This document shows positions 52,886 through 63,400 of a stretch of DNA of 64,000 bases, piece after piece. The notes below the pieces were generated by a model. That model was not told the origin of the DNA. It was given only the letters and a program-made list of their open reading frames with translations, and ran no database searches. Numbering within the stretch: the first letter of the stretch is position 1; each line of letters starts with the position of its first letter. Source of the stretch: Erwinia persicina (GTDB taxonomy: Bacteria; Pseudomonadota; Gammaproteobacteria; Enterobacterales; Enterobacteriaceae); assembly GCF_014838825.1 (NCBI RefSeq), contig NZ_JACYMO010000006.1:62001-126000 (forward strand), read 5' to 3'. A program made the position numbers and the translations under genes.

Positions 52886-53419
52886 ATGGAAAAGATACAG
52901 AATCTGATCGCTGTTCTGAAGCAGTGTATTCCGCAACTGGATATCGCGCCCTTACAGAGTCAGACCCCGGAAAACAGTGAGCTGTTAACGGTTTTAGACT
53001 GGCTTTATCAACAGCTTAGCGCACAGAACCTGATGGTTTATGAGGAGTGGAGTGAATATAACGGCTATATTCCGGAGCTGAAAACGTTGTCTGATTTGTC
53101 AATATCCGAAGATCCGGCGAATTTTATTTTCTCCGCGATTGAAGAGATCGACTGGTCAACCGCCAGCATGGATCCCGCTGAAATCGTCTATTCACTGCCC
53201 TGGCTTGAACATATTAATTTTTATCTCAAGCCACACGCGGTCAGACTGGTCGATCTTCTGCCGTTAGAAAATGCCTATATTATCGCTGTGCGGGATGATG
53301 AAACCTTACTGCAGAAACTTCATGCCAGCCTGGAAGCTTTTGATATGGGCATCAACGAGCGGCAGCCAATGGATCAACAGCAGGTGTTAGCCGATATCAG
53401 ACAGATGATTGCCGGGTAA
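52886..53419 (+). CDS. Unrecognised acidic protein of 177 residues
   Basis: I do not recognise this gene. The product is acidic, rich in Leu, Glu and Asp, with no signal peptide or membrane segment, so it is probably cytosolic. The N-terminal half looks helical (LLTVLDWLYQQLSAQNLMVYEEW), and a hydrophobic strand-like stretch occurs near 125-135 (NAYIIAVRDDETLL). The ATG has AGGAAA upstream. Codon use is less GC-rich than in its neighbours gcd and xseA. It lies alone between the gcd terminator and converging xseA, a typical place for a lineage-specific gene. Coding is likely from its length and binding site. Confidence 0.7.
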   Translation: MEKIQNLIAVLKQCIPQLDIAPLQSQTPENSELLTVLDWLYQQLSAQNLMVYEEWSEYNGYIPELKTLSDLSISEDPANFIFSAIEEIDWSTASMDPAEIVYSLPWLEHINFYLKPHAVRLVDLLPLENAYIIAVRDDETLLQKLHASLEAFDMGINERQPMDQQQVLADIRQMIAG

Positions 53420-53449
53420 CGACCCGGACTTATCAGGCAGTCTCAACCG

Positions 53450-54826
53450 TCATTCAGGGGAGCGGCGTTTGCGCGGTTTTTTCACCGGGGTGATGGCAGT
53501 GACTTCGCTTTCCACCCAGCCGTCATCCAGGCGGGTTTTCAGCGTATCGCCGGGGTGCAGCTGTTGGGTCTTTTTCACCACCTGACCGTCGGCGGCCGTC
53601 GTCACGCTGAAACCGCGTGCCAGCGTTGCCAGCGGGCTGACGCCCTCAAGCTGCGCGGCAAGATTGCCAAAGCGCTGTTTATTGCCGTTGAGCTGCTGCT
53701 GCATGGCTTGCTGCAGGCGATACTGCCACTGCTGTAGCTGCTGCCCGGCGCGCTGAATGCGCATTTCCGGGCGAATGGCGCGAAGGCGCAGGTCCACGAG
53801 CTCCTGCTGGCGCGTCGCCTGGCGCAGTTTCAGCTGCATGGCATCATCCAGCCGGCGCTGTAGCGTCAGCAGCGCGGTCTGCTGCCGTGCCAGACGCAGC
53901 TGCGGGTGCTGCTGCTGCAGACGATGCTGGAGGCGGGAAAAGGTGCGCTGCTTCTGCGCAAGATAGTAGTCCATCGCCATTTCCAGCCGCTGCTGCTGGG
54001 ACAGAAGCTGACGCAGCAGCTCTGTCTGGTTACGGCTGACCAGCTCTGCCGCCGCAGAAGGGGTCGGGGCGCGCAGGTCAGCGACGAAATCTGCGATAGT
54101 CACATCGGTTTCATGGCCGACGGCGCTGACGATGGGGATGCGGCTGGCATAAATTGCCCGCGCCACGCGCTCATCGTTAAAGCTCCACAGATCTTCCAGC
54201 GATCCGCCGCCGCGTCCGACAATCAGCACGTCGCATTCATTGCGCGCATTCGCCAGCTCAATGGCCCGTACGATGCCTGAGGGCGCGTCTGCGCCCTGTA
54301 CGGAGGTCGGGTAGATGACCACCGGCAGGGACGGGTCGCGTCGCTGCAGGACGCGTAGCACGTCGTGTAGCGCGGCACCGCTGGCAGAGGTGATAACGCC
54401 AACCTGATGTGCCGGGTCCGGCAGCGGTTGTTTATGGCCCTGCTCAAACAGACCTTCTGACATCAGCCGCTGCTTCAGCTGTTCGAACTGCTGTTGTAGC
54501 AGCCCCTCTCCAGCGGGCTGCATACTTTCGGCAATCAGCTGATAGTCGCCGCGCGGCTCATACAGGGTGATGGTGGCACGCACCAGAACCTGCTGGCCAT
54601 TCTGCGGGCGGAAGGTCACCCGGCGGTTGCTGTTGCGAAACATCGCGCAGCGTACCTGGGCACCATCATCCTTCAGGGTGAAGTACCAGTGGCCGGAAGA
54701 AGGCTGGGAGAAATTCGAGATCTCCGCGCTCAGCCAGACCTGGCCCATTTCCATCTCCAGCAGCTTGCGCACTGTTGTATTGAGACGGGTGACGGTAAAA
54801 ATATTGGCGGTTGGCGGTAGCGACAT
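53450..54826 (-). CDS. xseA: Exodeoxyribonuclease VII large subunit
   Basis: XseA with the small subunit XseB forms a bidirectional single-strand exonuclease. The N-terminal OB fold (~1-105, with [20 protein letters not shown]) is followed by the catalytic domain with [29 protein letters not shown] and a long arginine/glutamine-rich coiled coil (~265-390). The 458-residue length matches E. coli (456). The small subunit is not nearby, as usual. It is divergent from guaB over 171 bases. Confidence 0.95.
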   Translation of the reverse strand: MSLPPTANIFTVTRLNTTVRKLLEMEMGQVWLSAEISNFSQPSSGHWYFTLKDDGAQVRCAMFRNSNRRVTFRPQNGQQVLVRATITLYEPRGDYQLIAESMQPAGEGLLQQQFEQLKQRLMSEGLFEQGHKQPLPDPAHQVGVITSASGAALHDVLRVLQRRDPSLPVVIYPTSVQGADAPSGIVRAIELANARNECDVLIVGRGGGSLEDLWSFNDERVARAIYASRIPIVSAVGHETDVTIADFVADLRAPTPSAAAELVSRNQTELLRQLLSQQQRLEMAMDYYLAQKQRTFSRLQHRLQQQHPQLRLARQQTALLTLQRRLDDAMQLKLRQATRQQELVDLRLRAIRPEMRIQRAGQQLQQWQYRLQQAMQQQLNGNKQRFGNLAAQLEGVSPLATLARGFSVTTAADGQVVKKTQQLHPGDTLKTRLDDGWVESEVTAITPVKKPRKRRSPE

Positions 54827-54919
54827 GTGATGAAGATCAAACTTTAAATCAGAGGGTTAATTAACCGATACTACATGGCCCACGCAGGGGATCAAGCATT
54901 TTTCTTAAAATAATGCTGG

Positions 54920-54935
54920 AGGCAATCGATTACGC
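54920..54935 (+). promoter_or_regulatory. PurR-like operator of guaBA
   Basis: AGGCAATCGATTACGC fits ANGCAANCGNTTNCNT except for the last base. It ends five bases before a perfect TATAAT hexamer at 54940-54945, so it would cover the promoter spacer. Purine repression of guaBA is inferred. Confidence 0.7.
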
Positions 54936-54939
54936 CCTG

Positions 54940-54945
54940 TATAAT
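54940..54945 (+). promoter_or_regulatory. guaB -10 hexamer
   Basis: A perfect TATAAT lies 53 bases upstream of the guaB ATG. A GC-rich stretch (GCCGCGG) follows it directly, as expected of a stringently controlled promoter. The -35 region is weak. Confidence 0.6.
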
Positions 54946-54997
54946 GCCGCGGCAATATTTTACAAGTTCTCATTCACCCTGAGGTTGAGATATTGCC

Positions 54998-56464
54998 ATG
55001 CTAAGAATCACTAAAGAAGCCCTGACATTTGACGACGTTCTGCTCGTTCCTGCCCACTCGACTGTCCTGCCAAATACGGCCGACCTCAGTACCCAGCTTA
55101 CCAAAACCATCCGTTTAAACATTCCTATGTTGTCCGCTGCTATGGATACCGTGACCGAAGCGGGTCTGGCCATTGCACTGGCACAGGAAGGTGGCCTGGG
55201 CTTTATTCACAAAAATATGTCCATTGAGCGCCAGGCGGAAGAAGTTCGCAAGGTGAAGAAACACGAAAGCGGCGTGGTGACCGATCCGCAGACGGTGTTA
55301 CCGACCACGGCCCTGAGCGAAGTTAAAGCGCTCACCGAACGCAATGGCTTTGCCGGTTACCCGGTGGTGAACGGCGAAAACGAGCTGGTGGGTATCATCA
55401 CCGGCCGTGACGTGCGCTTCGTGACCGACCTGAGCCTGCCGGTTTCAGCCGTGATGACGCCAAAAGAGCGTCTGGTGACGGTGAAAGAGGGTGAAGCGCG
55501 CGAAGTGGTGCTGCACCGCATGCACGAAAAGCGCGTGGAGAAAGCGCTGGTGGTGGACGACAGCTTCCACCTGCTGGGCATGATCACTGTAAAAGACTTC
55601 CAGAAAGCCGAACGTAAACCTAACGCCTGTAAAGATGAGCACGGACGCCTGCGCGTCGGTGCTGCCGTGGGTGCGGGTGCCGGTAACGAAGAGCGCGTGG
55701 ATGCGCTGGTCGCCGCCGGTGTTGACGTGCTGCTGATCGACTCCTCTCACGGCCATTCCGAAGGCGTGCTGCAGCGCATCCGTGAAACCCGTGCGAAATA
55801 TCCTGATCTGCAAATCCTTGGCGGTAACGTGGCAACCGGCGCGGGCGCACTGGCGCTGGTGGAAGCGGGTGTGAGTGCGGTGAAAGTCGGTATCGGCCCG
55901 GGCTCCATCTGTACGACCCGCATCGTGACCGGCGTGGGCGTACCGCAGATCACCGCTGTTTCTGATGCGGTCGAAGCGCTGGAAGGCACCGGTATTCCGG
56001 TTATCGCTGACGGCGGTATCCGTTTCTCCGGTGACATCGCCAAAGCGATCGCCGCCGGTGCGGCCGCCGTGATGGTCGGTTCAATGCTGGCGGGAACCGA
56101 TGAGTCTCCGGGTGAGATCGAACTCTACCAGGGCCGTTCGTTCAAGTCCTATCGCGGGATGGGCTCGCTGGGCGCCATGTCCAAAGGTTCTTCAGACCGT
56201 TACTTCCAGACCGATAATGCCGCGGACAAACTGGTGCCGGAAGGTATCGAAGGCCGCGTGGCGTACAAAGGCTACCTGAAAGCGATCGTTCACCAGCAGA
56301 TGGGCGGCCTGCGTTCCTGTATGGGACTGACCGGCTGTGCTACCATCGACGAGCTGCGCACCAAAGCGGAATTTGTGCGCATCAGCGGTGCCGGGATCCA
56401 GGAAAGCCACGTTCACGACGTGACCATTACCAAAGAGTCTCCGAACTACCGTATGGGTTCCTGA
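54998..56464 (+). CDS. guaB: IMP dehydrogenase GuaB
   Basis: GuaB oxidises IMP to XMP, the committed step to GMP. The TIM barrel is interrupted by two CBS domains (~95-200). The catalytic cysteine is in GPGSICTTR (near 306), followed by the mobile flap and the [13 protein letters not shown] and MGSLGAM phosphate-site motifs. The 488 residues match E. coli. It heads the guaBA operon; a hairpin lies in the 93-base spacer before guaA. Confidence 0.96.
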   Translation: MLRITKEALTFDDVLLVPAHSTVLPNTADLSTQLTKTIRLNIPMLSAAMDTVTEAGLAIALAQEGGLGFIHKNMSIERQAEEVRKVKKHESGVVTDPQTVLPTTALSEVKALTERNGFAGYPVVNGENELVGIITGRDVRFVTDLSLPVSAVMTPKERLVTVKEGEAREVVLHRMHEKRVEKALVVDDSFHLLGMITVKDFQKAERKPNACKDEHGRLRVGAAVGAGAGNEERVDALVAAGVDVLLIDSSHGHSEGVLQRIRETRAKYPDLQILGGNVATGAGALALVEAGVSAVKVGIGPGSICTTRIVTGVGVPQITAVSDAVEALEGTGIPVIADGGIRFSGDIAKAIAAGAAAVMVGSMLAGTDESPGEIELYQGRSFKSYRGMGSLGAMSKGSSDRYFQTDNAADKLVPEGIEGRVAYKGYLKAIVHQQMGGLRSCMGLTGCATIDELRTKAEFVRISGAGIQESHVHDVTITKESPNYRMGS

Positions 56465-56472
56465 TAACCCCA

Positions 56473-56498
56473 CGCCCGGCTAAACAGCCGGGCGTTTT
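56473..56498 (+). terminator. Hairpin between guaB and guaA
   Basis: A nine-base perfect stem (CGCCCGGCT / AGCCGGGCG) with an AAAC loop is followed by four Ts, nine bases after the guaB stop. It may partly terminate and so set the guaA level. Confidence 0.7.
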
Positions 56499-56557
56499 AA
56501 TATGCCCTTAGGGTATAATCCCCGAAATTTTTGTACTACATCGCCTGGAATAGCCCA

Positions 56558-58138
56558 ATGACGACGGAAAATATTCATAAACATCGCATCCTGATCCTCG
56601 ATTTCGGTTCGCAGTATACGCAGCTGGTTGCCCGCCGTGTGCGTGAGCTGGGTGTCTACTGTGAACTGTGGGCGTGGGACGTCACCGAAGAGCAGATTCG
56701 TGGTTTTAACCCGAACGGCATTATCCTTTCCGGTGGCCCGGAAAGCACCACCGAGCACGACAGCCCGCGTGCGCCGGACTACGTGTTTAACGCAGGCGTC
56801 CCGGTACTGGGCGTGTGCTATGGCATGCAGACCATGGCAATGCAGCTGGGTGGCAAGGTGGAAGGCTCCAGCGAACGTGAATTTGGTTATGCCCAGGTTG
56901 AAGTACAGACCAACAGCGCGCTGATCCGGGACATCGAAGATGCGATCAGCCCGGCCGGTAAGCCGCTGCTGGACGTGTGGATGAGCCACGGCGACAAAGT
57001 CACGGCGATCCCGTCTGACTTCGTGACCGTTGCCAGCACCGACTCCTGCCCGTTTGCCATTATGGCCAACGAAGAGAAGCGCTTCTACGGCGTACAGTTC
57101 CACCCGGAAGTGACACACACCCGTCAGGGTCTGCGTCTGCTGGAGCGTTTCGTGCTGGATATCTGCCAGTGTGAAGCCCTGTGGACTCCGGCTAAAATCA
57201 TTGAAGATGCCGTTGAACGTCTGCGTGTGCAGGTCGGCAACGATAAAGTGATTCTCGGCCTGTCCGGCGGCGTTGACTCCTCTGTGACCGCAATGCTGCT
57301 GCACCGTGCGATTGGCGACCGTCTGACCTGCGTCTTTGTCGACAACGGCCTGCTGCGCCTGAACGAAGCCGAGCAGGTGATGGAGATGTTTGGTGACCAT
57401 TTCGGTCTGAATATCATCCATGTGGAAGGCGAAAAACGCTTCCTCGACGCACTGGCAGGCACAGATGAGCCGGAAGCCAAGCGTAAAATCATCGGCCGCG
57501 TCTTCGTTGAAGTCTTCGATGAACAAGCTCTGAAGCTGGAAGACGTGAAGTGGCTGGCCCAGGGAACCATCTACCCTGATGTGATTGAATCAGCCGCTTC
57601 TGCTACTGGCAAAGCGCACGTGATCAAATCGCACCACAACGTGGGCGGCCTGCCGAAAGAAATGAAGATGGGCCTGGTTGAACCACTGCGTGAGCTGTTT
57701 AAAGACGAAGTGCGTAAAATCGGTCTGGAGCTGGGCCTGCCACACGCCATGCTGTTCCGTCACCCGTTCCCGGGCCCGGGCCTGGGTGTGCGCGTACTGG
57801 GTGAAGTAAAGAAAGAGTACTGTGACCTGCTGCGTCGTGCCGATGCGATCTTCATTGAAGAGCTGCATAAAGCCGACCTGTACAACAAAGTCAGCCAGGC
57901 CTTTACCGTCTTCCTGCCAGTTCGTTCTGTCGGCGTGATGGGTGATGGCCGTAAGTACGACTGGGTAGTTTCCCTGCGTGCCGTCGAGACCATCGACTTT
58001 ATGACCGCACACTGGGCGCATCTGCCGTATGATTTCCTCGGCCGCGTATCCAACCGCATCATCAACGAAGTCGACGGGATTTCCCGTGTGGTTTACGATA
58101 TTTCAGGTAAACCACCGGCGACGATTGAGTGGGAATGA
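56558..58138 (+). CDS. guaA: GMP synthase (glutamine-hydrolysing) GuaA
   Basis: GuaA aminates XMP to GMP. The class I glutaminase domain (~8-205) has the nucleophile in GVCYGMQTM and the histidine/glutamate pair in QFHPEVTHT. The ATP pyrophosphatase domain has the P-loop [11 protein letters not shown], and the C-terminal dimerisation domain ends with PPATIEWE. The start [13 protein letters not shown] gives 526 residues as in E. coli (525); nine upstream codons are not family sequence. The 3' end is intact, though it is the known attachment target of P4-type islands and an integrase gene follows. Confidence 0.96.
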   Translation: MTTENIHKHRILILDFGSQYTQLVARRVRELGVYCELWAWDVTEEQIRGFNPNGIILSGGPESTTEHDSPRAPDYVFNAGVPVLGVCYGMQTMAMQLGGKVEGSSEREFGYAQVEVQTNSALIRDIEDAISPAGKPLLDVWMSHGDKVTAIPSDFVTVASTDSCPFAIMANEEKRFYGVQFHPEVTHTRQGLRLLERFVLDICQCEALWTPAKIIEDAVERLRVQVGNDKVILGLSGGVDSSVTAMLLHRAIGDRLTCVFVDNGLLRLNEAEQVMEMFGDHFGLNIIHVEGEKRFLDALAGTDEPEAKRKIIGRVFVEVFDEQALKLEDVKWLAQGTIYPDVIESAASATGKAHVIKSHHNVGGLPKEMKMGLVEPLRELFKDEVRKIGLELGLPHAMLFRHPFPGPGLGVRVLGEVKKEYCDLLRRADAIFIEELHKADLYNKVSQAFTVFLPVRSVGVMGDGRKYDWVVSLRAVETIDFMTAHWAHLPYDFLGRVSNRIINEVDGISRVVYDISGKPPATIEWE

Positions 58139-58446
58139 TTTCGCGTCTGGCAACAGCCTGCACGTAAAAGCAGTAAAGTACCTCTAAGCCCGCGTAACTG
58201 CGGGCTTTTTTGTTTTTGTGTCTGGCACTTTCTGGCAGCTGTTAGCAACGGGAAGCAGGGTTTTTTCAATGGAATTTTTGATGGTACTCTCTGGTTTTGA
58301 ATTCAGGTTTGAAAAAGTACCATGTGATAAATTCTGGTTGAGTTATGGTATTTGTTTTTTATAACTCAATTAAAAACAGATAGTTAAATAATTTTTCTGA
58401 ATTTTTTACAACATGGTATTTTTTGATAAAAGGAAAACAATAAACC
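58139..58446. other. guaA-integrase spacer with island boundary
   Basis: These 308 bases contain the guaA terminator (58186-58212) and then turn strongly AT-rich, giving the presumed promoter of the integrase. No gene is seen. By family knowledge of guaA-targeting integrases, the left attachment site should lie at the last bases of guaA (about 58115-58138). The matching right copy is not in the window, so its exact core cannot be fixed. Confidence 0.55.
58186..58212 (+). terminator. guaA terminator
   Basis: An eight-base perfect stem (AAGCCCGC / GCGGGCTT) with a six-base loop is followed by a T run, 47 bases after the guaA stop. Confidence 0.9.
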
Positions 58447-59093
58447 ATGTTGACTGACACCAGGCTGCGTCACCTTAAGCCGAAGGAGAAACTCTATAAA
58501 GTTAATGACCGTGATGGTCTGTATGTTGCGGTCACTCCGGCTGGAACTATTTCATTTCGTTATAACTATTCAATAAACGGAAGACAGGAGACTGTTACTT
58601 TTGGCCGCTATGGTGTTGGAGGGATCACGCTTGCAGAAGCGCGTGAACGGCTCAATGAAGCCAAAAAAATGGTTGCCAGTGGAATATCGCCTGCGAGGGA
58701 AAAAGCCAGAGATAAAGCGCGTATTAAAGATGCGGAGACTTTTGGTGCGTGGACTGAAAAATGGTTACGCGGTTATCAAATGGCTGAATCGACGCGTGAT
58801 ATGCGGCGTTCGGTATATCAAAGGGAGTTGAAGTCAAAATTTGCCCAGCAGAAACTTAGTGAGATTACACATGAAGACTTACGCGCATTAACCGATAACA
58901 TTGTCGAGAGAGGGGCACCAGCGACAGCTGTACACGCCAGAGAGATTGTATTGCAAGTCTATCGCTGGGCTATTGAGCGCGGTCAGAAGGTGGAGAATCC
59001 TGCTGATCTGGTACGGCCTGCAAGCATAGCGAAATTTGAGCCTCGAGACAGGGCATTGACGCCAATTGAAATTGGTCTGATGTATCGGTACAT
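58447..59093 (+). pseudogene. P4-type tyrosine integrase, truncated by IS insertion
   Basis: The N-terminal arm-binding domain (DUF4102, ~1-85, with DRDGLYVAVTPAGTISFRYNY) and the SAM-like core-binding domain (~100-195) are present. The protein is cut after ALTPIEIGLMYRYM, at the start of the catalytic domain. None of the R-H-R-Y catalytic residues remain; the full protein would be about 400 residues. The frame runs 23 codons into the insertion sequence and stops at 59163. The rest of the integrase is not found beyond the element, so insertion was accompanied or followed by deletion. The island can no longer excise with this enzyme. Confidence 0.9.
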
Positions 59094-59173
59094 GTGTAAG
59101 TATCTCTGCAAAACGAACCATTCACTTTTAGAGATCTTCCGACATACTGACTATATCCCCTGAGGAGATCGCT

Positions 59174-59440
59174 ATGCGCAAGATCCGATTCACCGAGCAC
59201 CAGATCATCGCCGTTCTGAAGTCCGTCGAAGCCGGACGGACCGTCAAAGATGTCTGCCGCGAGGCCGCTATATCCGAAGCCAGCTACTACAACTGGAAGG
59301 CGAAATATGGCGGGATGGAAGCCGCTGATATCAAAAAGATAAAAGATCTTGAAGACGAAAATCGTCGCCTGAAGCAGATGTTTGCCGACCTGAGCCTGGA
59401 ATGCCGGGCGCTGAAAGACGTTATCGAAAAAAAGCTTTAA
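59174..59440 (+). CDS. IS3-family OrfA (helix-turn-helix, leucine zipper)
   Basis: The 88-residue DNA-binding subunit of the transposase has a helix-turn-helix (FTEHQIIAVLKSVEAG, VCREAAISEASYYNWK) and a C-terminal leucine-zipper-like helix (KIKDLEDENRRLKQMF). GAGGAG precedes the ATG. Near its end the heptamer A AAA AAG (59428-59434) lies in the correct phase for -1 frameshifting into orfB, producing the OrfAB transposase. Confidence 0.9.
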   Translation: MRKIRFTEHQIIAVLKSVEAGRTVKDVCREAAISEASYYNWKAKYGGMEAADIKKIKDLEDENRRLKQMFADLSLECRALKDVIEKKL

Positions 59441-60285
59441 AACCAGCGATAAAGCGTGAGCTCGTCAGCTATCTGACCGCGCAGTTTACGATGAGCATAC
59501 GCCAGGCATGCAGGACGTTATCGCTGAGCAGGACGGTGTTTCGCTATCAACCGGACACGCGACGTGATGAACCGGTGATCCAGAGGCTGACTGAGGCGGC
59601 TGAACGCTATCCCCGCTACGGCTTTAAGAAGCTGTTCCAGGTGCTTCGCAGGCAGGGCCACGTCTGGAACCACAAGCGTGTACACCGGATTTACTGCCTG
59701 CTGAAACTGAATTTCCGGCGTAAGGGTAAACAACGTCTGCCGGTGCGTAATCCGGCTCCGCTGGCCACGCCGGAAGCACTTAACCAGAGCTGGTCGATTG
59801 ATTTTATGCACGACGCCCTGACATGTGGCAGACGCTTTCGGACCTTCAACGTCGTGGATGATTTTAACCGCGAGGCTCTGGCGATAGAAATTGACCTGAA
59901 TATTCCGGCGCAACGGGTTGTGCGGGTGCTGGACAGGATTGTGGCAAACCGTGGCTATCCGCTGAAGATGCGGATGGACAACGGGCCAGAGCTGGTCTCA
60001 CTGGCTCTGGCGCAATGGGCTGAGGAGCACGGTGTGTTGCTGGACTTTATTAAGCCGGGTAAGCCGACGCAGAACGCGTTTATCGAACGCTTTAACCGGA
60101 CGTACCGGACAGAAATCCTGGATTTTTATCTGTTCAGAACTCTGAACGAAGCACGGGAAATCACGGAGCGCTGGCTGACGGAATACAACAGTGAGCGGCC
60201 CCATGAATCCCTGAATAACCTGACGCCGGAAGAATATCGGATGATGGCTGAGAAACCGGAAATCTCAAAAAGTGTTTGGAACTAA
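59401..60285 (+). CDS. IS3-family OrfB transposase (DDE)
   Basis: The catalytic frame is -1 relative to orfA and is expressed mainly as an OrfAB fusion through the slippery heptamer at 59428-59434. The DDE triad is complete: D in WSIDFMHD, D in RMDNGPE, and E in AFIERFNRTYR, with exactly 35 residues between the second D and the E. The HTH_21 region (RYPRYGFKKLFQVLRRQG) is present. The frame is unbroken to NNLTPEEYRMMAEKPE, so the element may be active. The first in-frame ATG at 59401 is not necessarily a real start. Confidence 0.9.
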   Translation: MPGAERRYRKKALKPAIKRELVSYLTAQFTMSIRQACRTLSLSRTVFRYQPDTRRDEPVIQRLTEAAERYPRYGFKKLFQVLRRQGHVWNHKRVHRIYCLLKLNFRRKGKQRLPVRNPAPLATPEALNQSWSIDFMHDALTCGRRFRTFNVVDDFNREALAIEIDLNIPAQRVVRVLDRIVANRGYPLKMRMDNGPELVSLALAQWAEEHGVLLDFIKPGKPTQNAFIERFNRTYRTEILDFYLFRTLNEAREITERWLTEYNSERPHESLNNLTPEEYRMMAEKPEISKSVWN

Positions 60286-60410
60286 AACGGGTGTACTTAC
60301 ACTTATGGCCACCTCTCTTTAAAGCATTTAAAATGATCCTGAGGTGTTTAAAGCGTGGCAATTCAGTTAGGGATAATAGAACGAATGCGTTTTTGATTGA
60401 AATGTAGTTG

Positions 60411-60438
60411 CCAGATATTGGTCTAAACCAATATCTGG
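60411..60438. repeat. 12-base perfect inverted repeat beside the reverse transcriptase gene
   Basis: CCAGATATTGGT and its reverse complement are separated by four bases (CTAA). It lies 30 bases beyond the stop of the minus-strand reverse transcriptase gene. There is no T tract on either strand, so it is not a standard terminator. The 166 bases between IS and that stop contain no gene. Confidence 0.75.
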
Positions 60439-60468
60439 AACGTTTATAGCTTAACTATTCTTGAATCG

Positions 60469-63400
60469 TTACTCATTCAGTTCAAGCACTCGAATAAGAG
60501 GGTGACAGGTGGCCTCATGTCTTAGGCCTGCTCTAAGAAAGTTGAAACATTTTTTTGGAAGAGATTGATGCCTAGCCACTAAGTTGGTTTTATTTATCTC
60601 GTCATCTATAGAGGCTATTGCTTGTTTAAAAACCCGTATGGTATCAAGATGATTATACAGCTCCTGCATCGCCTCCAAGTCCCTTAGTGTACTTCGAATA
60701 GAGTCCTTTTCTTTTTCACCTATTTTGCTTGTTGATCCAAATAGTGCATCATCACCAATATCTTTTCCGCATATTATATTTACAGTTATATTTTTGTCGA
60801 TAAGTTCTTTTAATTCATTTTCAATGTTCTGTAGCGCTGTGGGCGTATATAAAATAGTGCATATATTTATTGATTTAAGTCCTTGTAGTGTGTTTTTTAA
60901 AGATTCTTGGCTCTCCTTTGGTATGTCAAAGTTATTCGCGTTTGGTCTAGGTTCGTTGACGGATAAGTAAAATTTGAGGGACGAAATTATCTGTGATCCT
61001 GTGATAATGTTGTCGGTGATTATCGTTGCATTATCTGCATTTTCTGAAATTCTCAATGGAGATAGGTTTTCGATATTTCGACCAATAGTTGTATATTTAA
61101 ATAAAATCCTGTGGGTTCCATTATAATCACCAACACGTTTTATTAAAAAAGGATTGGCATTTTTGTCATTCAATAGCTCTTCTACCTTTTTCGCGAAATT
61201 ATTTATGTCTTCCTCGCGCATAACTACATGAGCAGATATTAGTGTTACTAACATCTGGTGGAATTTCTTTGGAATCGCACTGAGCCATTTTACTAGGTTT
61301 TTTTGTGCGTCTGTTTTCGGAATGTCGCGATGCTGTGAGATAACATCAATGGCAGAATCGAAATTGTTTAAACAGACTATACTTTTTTCGTCGAAAATTG
61401 ATGCTGGGTAGCTTTTAGCTGGTACACCAGTGTTAGTTGTTTTTTCTGCTCTTTTTACTATGGAGTCGTATATTTTACTAATTGCACTGTTTATTGAGGC
61501 TATATATGTATCGGTTGCGTTTTCAAAAAAATAAATATGTTCTGATGAGCTTATGGCTACAGAGTGGCGAGCCTCAAATGGATGAATTTCATTAGTTGTC
61601 AAATTTATAAGCTTGATGTTTTTGAATTTGTAGTCTTTGTTATTAATGTTTAACGATTCGCTGAGAGGGGAAATTCTCGGATAAACACGTATGAATTTAT
61701 TTATATCTAATGCTGGAGCTTCTGAGTTGTGCAACTCAACTAAGCTGATAAGTCGCTGTTTGTACTGCTGAATATCTTTGTGGATATATAGAGCCAAAGA
61801 TGGGGTTACTTCTAAAGGTATTAATTTGAGTGAGACTTCTACAGTGTGTAGTAACTGTATAGGAGTGCCATCAAGCGGATTTGTTTTTTGGTCTATAGCA
61901 TATATATGGCGATCATTATTGGATTGATTAAATCGGTGGTATTGATTAACAAATTTATCAATTCTTCTTACTGTGTCTGTTTCTTTCAAGCATAGATACA
62001 GCGCAGCTGCTGCCGCAATGTCAAAATGAAAATTGTCTTCTACTATATTTGTTTCTTCGAGTTGAAGAGATAGGTGTTTTATAAATTCTACTATATTAAA
62101 ATCATCTTCTAGGTTGTCGATGTATTTTTCTTTAATCGGAAGTAGCCCGGTTTCATCAGGTTCTGAGCGGAAAAAACTTCTGATAAAGTTTTTCTGATTG
62201 TTTGCGAGTGTTTCAATGTTTTCATTTTTGTCTTCAAATAGAATTGTTCTCGAATTCATAAGTTCGTTGCTAAATGGAAGTGAAGTGCTGTAATTTAGAA
62301 TGCGATCGCGACAAAAAATATTTGGGTATGTATCTGAATTTTTACAGTAATCTATTATTTCGAGAAGTTTTTTTAGTTTTTGGGCGGTAGTTTTACCTGA
62401 AAGAGTGTCTGAAAGAGTGTTTAGATCTGCTGGGTTATATTCAACAATTACTTCGCTATAGCCATTATGCTCGCTTTCTGGGAGGCTAGATGGGTGAAAG
62501 TTGGTGGTGGGCTTCCTGAAAAGTATAGAGTTACCTTTTTTCAATATAATCGAACTGTTTTCAATTATGTTTTTCTCAAACCATGATTTATTGGTCGTTG
62601 GAAATAAAAGTGTTCCGTCTTTTTCGATAAGCCAGTTGTAAAAATTTGCCTTGTATTTAAGCTCTTCGAGAGCTTTTTTAATATCGGTGCTTTTTAAGTT
62701 GTTATCTTGGAATGTTATGTATATTAATAGTAGGTTGTGAAATTTTTCGAAAACTTTGCTTCTGTCATAAAGTCCTCTGAATATATTTCCGTCGACTATA
62801 GATGATATTATAAATAATGCTTTCTCTTCGCTGTAATCAATGCTATTGATTTTTTTGAACCAGTCTTGGGACTTGTGTGTGGTTTCCGTGTCGCATGTAT
62901 TGAATATATGTGCACAGTATTTCCATGCATTTATTAAAAGATCGATTGATTTATTTTTGTCGGAAATTGAGAAAAGGCAAAGCAAGTAATAGTATTTAGA
63001 TGTAGTTGATGGGGATTTTATTTCAGGTTGTGTGGATGTGGCCAGTTTACCATTAGCTTGGTCTGTCGAAAGTTTTGCGTAAAATGTAATTGCTAAGTTA
63101 TTTAATTCTTTATTTTTTATTTTCGGACTGGCGCAGAGAGGGTAAATAGCCTCAATAAAGTCTGGCAGCAATTTAATGTCATTTAGAGATGTGTTTAGCT
63201 GTTCAATTAGCTCTGTTGTTACGTTTATAGTGTCTACATCTGGTATGGATTTTAGACAGTTAATGATGGTGGTTGAAGAAATTTTTTTTAGATTGATTTT
63301 GGCATCGAACACCAATGCGAGATGTGCAAGATTCTCATGGGTTAATTCAGAGTCAGATAGCTTTTCTTCTATCTGAGTGACTAAATGTTTAAGCGCTTCA

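Larger units (their letters stand above)
59094..60302 (+). mobile_element. IS3-family insertion sequence, apparently intact
   Basis: The element is about 1.2 kb with two overlapping frames (orfA, orfB), a slippery heptamer and short terminal inverted repeats. The first nine bases GTGTAAGTA recur inverted at the right end, ending at 60302. Flanks (TACAT on the left, TTATG on the right) show no target duplication of 3-5 bases. The subgroup appears close to the IS407/IS51-like elements from the OrfA sequence, but I cannot name the IS. Confidence 0.85.

Noticed and set aside
56480-57526. Open frame of 348 codons antisense to guaA
   Set aside because: It mirrors guaA, whose motifs are complete; the composition is that of antisense sequence.
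60411-60438. Hairpin as a CRISPR repeat or an IS end
   Set aside because: Only one copy is present, it lies outside the IS ends, and no repeat-spacer pattern is seen anywhere in the window.
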